A program made the translations under genes and the position numbers. Shown here piece after piece: positions 57,650-64,000 of a stretch of DNA of 64,000 nt. The stretch's first letter is position 1. Each line of letters begins with the position of its first letter. Below the pieces are notes generated by a model. The model searched no databases, was not told the origin of the DNA, and saw only the letters and a list, made by a program, of their open reading frames with translations. The stretch covers positions 38,673-102,672 of the forward strand of contig CAMWYR010000002.1 of NCBI GenBank assembly GCA_947178505.1, in the 5' to 3' direction. Origin of the DNA: an uncultured Muribaculaceae bacterium. GTDB taxonomy: Bacteria > Bacteroidota > Bacteroidia > Bacteroidales > Muribaculaceae.

Positions 57650-58387
57650 ATGAATAAGGTTGTTATAATGGGGGCCTCGTCAGGCATCGGGCTCAAGGTT
57701 GCCGAGGCATTTGCATCCCGTGATATCAGGGTGGGGCTGGCCGCGCGCCACACTGAAACACTTCGCGAGCTAAAAAAGAAATATCCCGATATGGTGGAAT
57801 ATGAGTCGATAGATATTTCACACAGGGATGCGCCTAAGCAGCTGCAGTCTCTGATCGATAAACTCGGAGGGATGGATATTTATTTCCATGTGGCGGGAAT
57901 AGGCTATGAGAATCCCCCGCTTGATCCAAACCGCGAGGCGGAAGTAATAAATACGAACACAGCCGGGTTTGCCCGGATGTTGAGCGCGGCCTATAACTAT
58001 TTCAAGTTGACAGGTAAGAACGGCCGTATCGCTGCTGTCACCAGCGTGGCCGGAACAAACGGTATAGATGAACTGGCTGCATATTCTGCTTCCAAAAAGG
58101 GCGCACAGACCTATATGGTCGCACTCGAACAGCTTGCAAATACGGAGGGTGTGTCGGTGAAGTTTACTGATATCCGTCCCGGATGGATCCGGACTCCTCT
58201 GCTCAACGATGACAAGTCCTATCCTCTTGAGATGACTCTTGATGAGGCGTTACCGCTGATTATAAAAGCAATCGTAAAGGCCCCCCGGGTAGCCGTGATA
58301 GGGTGGAAATGGAAATTGGTGGTTGGAGCATGGAAATTGATTCCCGACTGTCTCTGGACACGCCTACATATTCAGATGAATAAATAA
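57650..58387 (+). CDS. SDR family NAD(P)-dependent oxidoreductase
   Basis: Short-chain dehydrogenase of the classical type. The cofactor motif GASSGIG lies at residues 8-14, the Asn/Ala-Gly region is FHVAGIGYE near 81, the catalytic Ser is in AVTSVAGTNG, and the Tyr-Lys pair is YSASK. The RPGWIRTPLL stretch near 180 is also typical. It is 245 residues long, and the C-terminal ~25 residues contain a hydrophobic stretch (KWKLVVGAWKLIPDCLW) that could touch the membrane. The substrate cannot be told. Confidence 0.92.
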   Translation: MNKVVIMGASSGIGLKVAEAFASRDIRVGLAARHTETLRELKKKYPDMVEYESIDISHRDAPKQLQSLIDKLGGMDIYFHVAGIGYENPPLDPNREAEVINTNTAGFARMLSAAYNYFKLTGKNGRIAAVTSVAGTNGIDELAAYSASKKGAQTYMVALEQLANTEGVSVKFTDIRPGWIRTPLLNDDKSYPLEMTLDEALPLIIKAIVKAPRVAVIGWKWKLVVGAWKLIPDCLWTRLHIQMNK

Positions 58388-58453
58388 AGACTTCCTGCTT
58401 CGTGTAGACTGTATTTTTTATGTGAATACATCTTCAATCTCAAGATTTTTTAT

Positions 58454-58461
58454 TAAATTTG
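58454..58461 (+). promoter_or_regulatory. Putative -7 box of the hut operon
   Basis: TAAATTTG matches TAnnTTTG exactly, 53 bp before the hutU start. It supports the start at 58515 because an in-frame GTG at 58422 lies upstream of the box. Confidence 0.5.
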
Positions 58462-58491
58462 AGTCTCCTAACCAACTTGGGCGGGAGACTC
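58461..58491. promoter_or_regulatory. Inverted repeat at the predicted hut transcription start
   Basis: GAGTCTCC (58461-58468) and its exact complement GGAGACTC (58484-58491) are separated by 15 bp. The repeat begins at the last base of the -7 box and spans the expected start site. It could be an operator or a leader hairpin. Confidence 0.45.
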
Positions 58492-58514
58492 AGTATTTTA
58501 TTAGCTCTGATATC

Positions 58515-60515
58515 ATGAAAATGAAAATCGAACTTGACAACCAGTGGCCTGAAATGCCTGACTTTAAAGGCGGAATCCGTCGTGCACCCGACAGAGGGTA
58601 CACTCTGAACGGAGAGAAAACCCTCACTGCATTAAAGAATGCTCTGCGTTATCTGCCGCCGGAACTACACGAAAAAGCGGCTCCCGAATTTCTGGAGGAA
58701 CTCCGCACCCGCGGACGCATTTATGCTTATCGCTGGCGCCCGGAAGGTGACCTTAAGGCTCGGTCCGTCGATGAATACAAGGGAAAATGCCTCGAAGGTA
58801 GAGCATTCCAGGTGATGATTGATAACAATCTTTCCTTTGATGTGGCTCTCTATCCCTACGAACTTGTGACGTATGGTGAAACAGGTCAGGTGTGTCAGAA
58901 CTGGTTGCAATACAGACTGATAAAGAAATATCTCGAAGAACTTACAGAAGATCAGACCCTGGTGATCGAGTCGGGCCATCCCCTCGGGCTCTTCCCGTCG
59001 CGTCCGGATGCACCACGCGTGATCATTACCAACGCGATGATGGTTGGCCTCTTTGATAATCCTGCCGACTGGCACGAAGCCATGCAGCTCGGAGTGGCCA
59101 ACTATGGTCAGATGACGGCCGGAGGCTGGATGTATATCGGCCCGCAGGGTATCGTGCATGGCACATTCAACACTATCCTGAACGCCGGCAGAATGAAACT
59201 GGGCATTCCTGAAGATGGAGATCTCTGCGGTCATATATTCGTTTCGTCGGGTCTCGGAGGTATGAGCGGTGCACAGCCGAAAGCGGCGGAAATCGCCGGA
59301 GCCGCGGCGATTATCGCAGAGGTGGATGATTCCCGCATTCAGACCCGTCTCGACCAGGGCTGGGTGAGCCGGAAGACTGATGATATCGAGGAGGCTTTCC
59401 GTCTTGCGGAAGAAGCGATGGAAAGAAAGCAACCGATCTCGATAGCTTACCATGGAAATATAGTTGATCTTCTTGAATATGCTGTGGAGCATAACAAGAA
59501 AATTGAATTATTGAGCGACCAGACCTCCTGTCATGCCGTCTATGAAGGTGGATATTGTCCGGCCGGACTTACCTTCGAGGAGCGCACGCGCCTCCTTCAT
59601 GAAGACCCGGCTGAATTCCGCCGTCAGGTAGATGCCTCACTGCGCCGCCATTATGATGCTATCAAGGCTCTTGTGGACCGAGGCACATATTTCTTCGATT
59701 ACGGCAATTCATTCATGAAGGCAATTTACGACGCAGGAGTGAAGGAAATTTCCCGTAACGGCGTCGATGAGAAGGATGGATTTATATGGCCCTCCTATGT
59801 GGAGGATATTATGGGCCCTATGCTCTTCGATTATGGTTACGGCCCGTTCCGCTGGGTATGCCTGAGCGGTAAGCATGAGGATCTCGTGAAGACCGATAAG
59901 GCAGCGATGGAATGCATCGATCCCAATCGCCGGGGCCAGGACCGCGACAATTATAACTGGATCCGCGATGCGGAGAAGAATGCTCTTGTGGTCGGAACGC
60001 AGGCCCGCATCTTATATCAGGATGCTATGGGTCGTCTCAAGATTGCTCTCCGGTTCAATGAGATGGTGCGCAACGGCGAGGTCGGCCCAATCATGCTCGG
60101 ACGTGATCATCATGATGTGAGCGGCACCGATTCTCCTTTCCGCGAAACGAGCAACATTAAGGATGGCTCCAATGTGATGGCCGATATGGCCGTGCAGTGT
60201 TTCGCCGGAAACTGTGCGAGAGGCATGAGTCTCGTGGCGCTCCACAATGGTGGTGGTGTCGGCATCGGAAAGGCAATCAACGGTGGTTTCGGTATGGTAT
60301 GCGATGGCTCGAAGCGAGTAGATGATATTCTTGTGAAGGCTATGTTATGGGATGTGATGGGCGGTGTGGCCCGTCGAAGCTGGGCGCGCAATGAAAATGC
60401 CATGTCTACGGTGAAGGAATGGAACGAGACACAGAGCGAAAACGGATTCTATATTACCGAGCCCTTCCTTGCTGATGAAATTTCTCTTCAGAAACTTATT
60501 AACGACAACGACTGA
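58515..60515 (+). CDS. hutU: Urocanate hydratase
   Basis: NAD-dependent enzyme that converts urocanate to imidazolonepropionate, the second step of histidine breakdown. The start at 58515 (MKMKIELDNQWPEMP) is used; a GTG at 58422 lies before the promoter box. The Rossmann-like motif GLGGMSGAQPKAAEIAGA, the ESGHPLGLFP stretch and GRDHHDVSGTDSPFRETS are conserved in the family. At 666 residues it is of the longer type, compared with ~555 in many Proteobacteria. ftcD starts 2 bp after the stop codon. Confidence 0.96.
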   Translation: MKMKIELDNQWPEMPDFKGGIRRAPDRGYTLNGEKTLTALKNALRYLPPELHEKAAPEFLEELRTRGRIYAYRWRPEGDLKARSVDEYKGKCLEGRAFQVMIDNNLSFDVALYPYELVTYGETGQVCQNWLQYRLIKKYLEELTEDQTLVIESGHPLGLFPSRPDAPRVIITNAMMVGLFDNPADWHEAMQLGVANYGQMTAGGWMYIGPQGIVHGTFNTILNAGRMKLGIPEDGDLCGHIFVSSGLGGMSGAQPKAAEIAGAAAIIAEVDDSRIQTRLDQGWVSRKTDDIEEAFRLAEEAMERKQPISIAYHGNIVDLLEYAVEHNKKIELLSDQTSCHAVYEGGYCPAGLTFEERTRLLHEDPAEFRRQVDASLRRHYDAIKALVDRGTYFFDYGNSFMKAIYDAGVKEISRNGVDEKDGFIWPSYVEDIMGPMLFDYGYGPFRWVCLSGKHEDLVKTDKAAMECIDPNRRGQDRDNYNWIRDAEKNALVVGTQARILYQDAMGRLKIALRFNEMVRNGEVGPIMLGRDHHDVSGTDSPFRETSNIKDGSNVMADMAVQCFAGNCARGMSLVALHNGGGVGIGKAINGGFGMVCDGSKRVDDILVKAMLWDVMGGVARRSWARNENAMSTVKEWNETQSENGFYITEPFLADEISLQKLINDND

Positions 60516-60517
60516 TC

Positions 60518-62212
60518 ATGAAAAGAATCATTGAATGCGTTCCCAATTTCAGTGAGGGACGCGATCGTGCTATTATCGATGCCATAACATCTGAGATTGA
60601 AAAAGGTGGCGAAGTTCGTCTTCTCGATGTTGATCCCGGAGAAGCTACCAACCGGACAGTTGTCACTTTTGTGGGGGAACCGGAAGCCGTGATTGAAGCA
60701 GCTGTGAGAGGTGTGAAGAAAGCGGCCGAACTCATTGACATGCGCAAGCATCATGGTGCGCATCCTCGGATGGGCGCCACCGACGTGTTGCCCCTTATTC
60801 CCGTAAGCGGAGTCACGCTTGAGGAATGTGCCGAGATGGCCCGTATGCTTGCCCGTCGCATCAGTGAAGAACTTGAAATTCCCACTTATTGCTATGAGGC
60901 TGCTGCCTTCACTCCTGAGCGAAAGAATCTCGCGGTGTGCCGTGAGGGTGAGTATGAAGGGCTCGCTGACCGGATGAATCGCGATGATAAGAAAGCTGAC
61001 TTCGGAGCTCGCGAATTTGATGAAAAAATGGCGCAGACGGGTGCTACTGCCGTAGGCGCACGCGATTTCCTCATTGCTGTCAATTTTAATCTCAACACGA
61101 CTTCTACACGACGTGCGAATGCAATTGCATTTGACGTCCGTGAGAAGGGCCGTCCGATGCGTGAGGGTGGTAAACTCACCGGTAAACCGATGAAGGATGG
61201 GGCCGGAAATCCCATTATGATTCCCGGTACGCTGAAGGGAACAAAGGCAATCGGATGGTTCATTGATGAATATGGGATCGCTCAGGTGTCGATGAATATT
61301 ACCGACATGGGAGTGACCCCTCTTCATAAGGCTTTTGATGAGGTTGTACGCGCCGCCGCGGCCCGCGGAATCCGTGTGACCGGCACTGAAATCGTGGGGC
61401 TCGTGCCTAAAAAGGCGATAATCGAGGCCGGCAAGCATTATCTCCGTCTGCAGAACCGTTCGCTCGGTATTCCGGAATCTGAGATTATTAAGATTGCCGT
61501 GAAGTCGATGGGGCTCGACGAACTAAAGCCCTTCGTGGCCGAGGAGAAAATCATTGAGAGCATGCTCGATGCCGGAAAGGATGCAAAGCGTCTTGTCGAT
61601 ATGACATGTAAGGATTTCGCTGATGAGACGGCCTCGGAATCTCCGGCTCCTGGCGGAGGTTCTATTTCTGCCTATATGGGAGCTCTTGCAGCTGCCCTCG
61701 GTACAATGGTGGCCAACCTTTCTGCCCATAAGGCCGGTTGGGATGATCGCTGGGAAGAATTCTCCGATAAGGCAGAAGAGGGAAGAAAGATTCTGGACTC
61801 GCTTATTCATCTTGTAGATGAAGACACAGAAGCCTTCAACGGAATTATGGCCGCACTCTCTCTCCCGAAGAAAACGGATGAGGAAAAGGCTCAGAGAAAG
61901 GCTGCGATGCAGAGGGCTACGCTTTATGCTACGGAGGTGCCTCTCAAGACTATGAAGGAATCATATGCGGCTTTCGATCTGCTTGAGATGATGGCACGCA
62001 ATGGCAATCCTGCTTCTGTGAGTGACGCCGGAGTTGGTGCTCTTGCCGCCCGGGCTGCCGTGTTCGGCGCTTATCTCAATGTGAAGATTAACGCTAAGGG
62101 CCTCGTTGATCGTGAGAAGGCGGACGCCCTTCTCGAAGAGGCCGCTTCGATTGCCGCTATGGCCGACAAGCGTGAAAAGGAAATAATAGAAATCGTAAAT
62201 AGTCTTATTTAA
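60518..62212 (+). CDS. ftcD: Bifunctional glutamate formimidoyltransferase / formimidoyl-THF cyclodeaminase
   Basis: Moves the formimino group from formiminoglutamate to tetrahydrofolate, freeing glutamate, then deaminates it to methenyl-THF. The N-terminal transferase spans about residues 1-330 (ECVPNFSEGRD at the start, DMRKHHGAHPRMGATDVLPLIP with its His and Arg, GTLKGTKAIGWFIDEYGIAQVSMN). The cyclodeaminase domain runs from about 360 to 564 and has APGGGSISAYMGALAAALGTMV. The fusion is the form known from vertebrates and some bacteria. It is 564 residues long, 2 bp after hutU and 7 bp before hutI. Confidence 0.96.
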   Translation: MKRIIECVPNFSEGRDRAIIDAITSEIEKGGEVRLLDVDPGEATNRTVVTFVGEPEAVIEAAVRGVKKAAELIDMRKHHGAHPRMGATDVLPLIPVSGVTLEECAEMARMLARRISEELEIPTYCYEAAAFTPERKNLAVCREGEYEGLADRMNRDDKKADFGAREFDEKMAQTGATAVGARDFLIAVNFNLNTTSTRRANAIAFDVREKGRPMREGGKLTGKPMKDGAGNPIMIPGTLKGTKAIGWFIDEYGIAQVSMNITDMGVTPLHKAFDEVVRAAAARGIRVTGTEIVGLVPKKAIIEAGKHYLRLQNRSLGIPESEIIKIAVKSMGLDELKPFVAEEKIIESMLDAGKDAKRLVDMTCKDFADETASESPAPGGGSISAYMGALAAALGTMVANLSAHKAGWDDRWEEFSDKAEEGRKILDSLIHLVDEDTEAFNGIMAALSLPKKTDEEKAQRKAAMQRATLYATEVPLKTMKESYAAFDLLEMMARNGNPASVSDAGVGALAARAAVFGAYLNVKINAKGLVDREKADALLEEAASIAAMADKREKEIIEIVNSLI

Positions 62213-62219
62213 TCCTCAG

Positions 62220-63473
62220 ATGCGCGATCTCGTCATTATCAATGCCCGCATTGTTACTCCGGTCGGACACTCGGCTCTTAAAGGGGATTCCATGCGTGAG
62301 TTGCTCGAGATAGAATGCGGAGGCGTGATTATCCGTGACGGAGTCATCTCTTTTGTCGGTCCGATGGAGGAGTTGCCCGCTTATTCCGAGTTGTATCAGG
62401 TGATAGATGCCAAAGGGAAATGTCTGCTCCCGGGTTTCGTCGATTCTCATACCCATATGGTTTTCGGCGGTTTCCGCGATGAGGAATTCCAATGGCGCCT
62501 CAAGGGTGAAAGCTATATGAGCATAATGGAGCGCGGGGGTGGCATCCAGTCAACCGTAAATGCTACCCGAAGCGCTTCACCGGAAAGTCTGAAGGAGAAG
62601 ACATCGGAGTTCTTACGACGCATGTCGGCTATGGGTGTCACTACTGTGGAGGCAAAATCTGGCTACGGGCTTGAACTTGAATCGGAATCGAAGATGCTCG
62701 ATGTGATCAATGATCTTGCCCACGAAGAAGACCCGTTCATCAGAATAGTTCCTACATTCATGGGAGCGCATGCCGTTCCGAAGGAATATAAAGGGGATAT
62801 TGACGGCTACGTCAGAGTGATTATCGATGAGATGCTTCCTGCAGTGAAGGATAAGGCTCTCTTTTTCGATATTTTCACGGAGAAAAACGTATTCGAGATC
62901 GAGGAATCACGCCGTCTTCTCAAGGCGGCCCGCGAGGCCGGGTTCCGGCTTAAGCTTCACGCAGATGAGATAGTGTCGCTCGGGGGGGCGGAATTGGCTG
63001 CTGAGATGGGAGCTGTTTCGGCAGATCATCTGCTCCATGTCAGCGATGCCGGAATCAGGGCGATGGCTGAGAAAGGAGTTGTCGCAACGCTTCTTCCTCT
63101 CACTGCTTTTGCGCTAAAAGAACCATATGCTCCGGCGCGTAAATTTATAGATGGGGGAGCGGCAGTAGCATTGGCTACCGATCTAAATCCCGGTTCTTGC
63201 TTCTCAGGCTCAATTCCGCTTACGATTGCACTGGCCTGCATCTATATGGAAATGGATATCAGGGAGGTCGTGACGGCACTGACGCTCAACGGGGCAGCTG
63301 CTTGCGGTATTGCCGATTCCACTGGTTCGATCGAAGCCGGAAAGAGCGGCGATCTCGTACTGCTTGATTTCGATTCTTATACAGCCCTTCCTTATTATGT
63401 AGGTATGAACTGCGTAAAGACTACAATCTATAAAGGGGTGGTGGTCAACGAAAACGTAGCGTTACCCGCATAA
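62220..63473 (+). CDS. hutI: Imidazolonepropionase
   Basis: Metal-dependent amidohydrolase that opens imidazolonepropionate to formiminoglutamate. The metal motif VDSHTHMVFGGFRDEEF lies near residues 75-92, followed by EAKSGYGLELESE, the second His site LKLHADEIVSLGGAELA and the catalytic Asp region ALATDLNPGSC. It is 417 residues long. The gene starts 7 bp after ftcD and hutH follows after 42 bp. Confidence 0.97.
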   Translation: MRDLVIINARIVTPVGHSALKGDSMRELLEIECGGVIIRDGVISFVGPMEELPAYSELYQVIDAKGKCLLPGFVDSHTHMVFGGFRDEEFQWRLKGESYMSIMERGGGIQSTVNATRSASPESLKEKTSEFLRRMSAMGVTTVEAKSGYGLELESESKMLDVINDLAHEEDPFIRIVPTFMGAHAVPKEYKGDIDGYVRVIIDEMLPAVKDKALFFDIFTEKNVFEIEESRRLLKAAREAGFRLKLHADEIVSLGGAELAAEMGAVSADHLLHVSDAGIRAMAEKGVVATLLPLTAFALKEPYAPARKFIDGGAAVALATDLNPGSCFSGSIPLTIALACIYMEMDIREVVTALTLNGAAACGIADSTGSIEAGKSGDLVLLDFDSYTALPYYVGMNCVKTTIYKGVVVNENVALPA

Positions 63474-63515
63474 TTTTTTCAGACTTCTTTGATATAATTT
63501 TAAATCTAATTTATC

Positions 63516-64000
63516 ATGACAGAAATATATGAGGTCGGATCAGGAAAACTCACCTATGATCTGATCGAAAAAATTCTTAAGACAGACACTAAGTTGATCC
63601 TGTCGGAGCAGGCAAAGGAGAGAATACGCCATTGCCGCGACTTCCTTGATCAGAAGACTGAGAACTCATCGGAGCCCATCTACGGAGTCACAACCGGTTT
63701 CGGCTCGTTATGCGATAAGCACATATCCCCCGACGAACTTTCAACACTTCAGGAAAATCTCGTAAAAAGTCATTCGTGCAGTGTAGGAACCCCTGTCGAC
63801 GGAATGATTGTAAAACTTATGCTTCTTCTTAAGGCACACGCCCTCTCGATGGGATTCAGCGGCGTGCAGGTTGAGACAGTGGAGCGCATCCTCGATTTTT
63901 ATAACAATGATGTTCTCCCGGTCGTAAACGACCGCGGTTCGCTGGGTGCGTCAGGAGACCTTGCTCCGCTTGCCAACCTCTTCCTTCCTCTGATCGGCGA
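63516..64000 (+). CDS. hutH: Histidine ammonia-lyase (3' end outside the window)
   Basis: First enzyme of histidine breakdown, releasing ammonia to give urocanate. The 161 visible codons include IYGVTTGFGSLCD, the substrate loop with its Tyr, the QENLVKSHSCSVG stretch, and GSLGASGDLAPLA, whose Ala-Ser-Gly forms the MIO prosthetic group. Family length is about 500, so two thirds of the gene lies beyond the edge. It is the last visible gene of the hut operon although its reaction is first. Confidence 0.97.
   Translation, partial: MTEIYEVGSGKLTYDLIEKILKTDTKLILSEQAKERIRHCRDFLDQKTENSSEPIYGVTTGFGSLCDKHISPDELSTLQENLVKSHSCSVGTPVDGMIVKLMLLLKAHALSMGFSGVQVETVERILDFYNNDVLPVVNDRGSLGASGDLAPLANLFLPLIG

Noticed and set aside
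60488..61438. 316-codon open frame antisense to ftcD
   Set aside because: It is a shadow of the formiminotransferase domain. The same applies to long antisense frames in the M16 peptidase, proS, miaA, the phosphatase and hutU genes.

Overview
This 64 kb window reads as chromosomal core sequence of a Gram-negative Bacteroidales bacterium. The evidence is a short RpoD of the Bacteroidetes type, proteins of Bacteroidales-restricted families (a BT_3928-like DoxX protein, DUF4293, DUF1599, probably DUF3843), TonB-dependent receptor architecture, archaeal-type ProRS, a large secreted amylase, and repeated matches to the Bacteroidetes -7 promoter box TAnnTTTG with no convincing E. coli-type promoters. 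A Muribaculaceae-like gut commensal is my best guess, from overall resemblance only. No rRNA, tRNA, CRISPR, prophage or transposase gene was found.

Layout. 1-8 kb (mostly minus strand): 3'-truncated serC, an SLC45-like MFS sugar transporter with an unusual periplasmic insert, nfo, a divergent SpoU/TrmH-family methyltransferase, a YraN-type protein, nadC, an M3 peptidase and rpoD. 9-21 kb (plus): an 1125-residue multidomain GH13 amylase, a lipoprotein L,D-transpeptidase, ftsK-lolA-like, trxB, a dCMP deaminase overlapping a CtpA protease, and 5-formyl-THF cyclo-ligase. 21-24 kb (minus): cdsA, a polyprenol-phosphate mannose synthase-like GT2, and a DUF2156/LPG-synthase-C protein. 24-37 kb: an M16 peptidase, rlmH, a BT_3928-like protein and DUF1599 (minus), DUF4293, proS, a DPP IV-like peptidase, an unrecognised membrane protein coupled to miaA. 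37-51 kb (minus): dnaG, dapA, lpxA, a complete RND efflux operon (adaptor, permease, outer membrane factor), ftsH and rsfS. 51-64 kb (plus): TonB-dependent receptor, hisS, a DUF3843-like protein, a histidine-type phosphatase, an SDR, and the histidine-utilisation operon hutU-ftcD-hutI-hutH, with hutH cut by the window edge.

How genes work together. The hut operon converts histidine through urocanate, imidazolonepropionate and formiminoglutamate to glutamate, with the formimino carbon passed to tetrahydrofolate by a fused FtcD. The three RND genes form one tripartite pump. Most of the rest is housekeeping: replication (dnaG), tRNA charging and modification (proS, hisS, miaA), ribosome modification (rlmH, rsfS), envelope synthesis and quality control (lpxA, cdsA, ftsH, ctpA, lolA-like).

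The most unusual signal is a pair of related intergenic elements (27477-27805 and 37381-37792, opposite orientation). Each has about 30-bp terminal inverted repeats enclosing two long hairpins whose tips carry the same motif (GGAGCA, short palindrome, TGTGACTGA or a one-base variant). A 20-bp end remnant lies beside lpxA. The second element supplies the last codons and stop of miaA. They encode no transposase and look like a non-autonomous, structured repeat family. Other points worth checking are a possible ~100-nt leader or small RNA before the TonB-dependent receptor, an RND permease with two extra hydrophobic segments, and an inverted repeat at the predicted hut transcription start.
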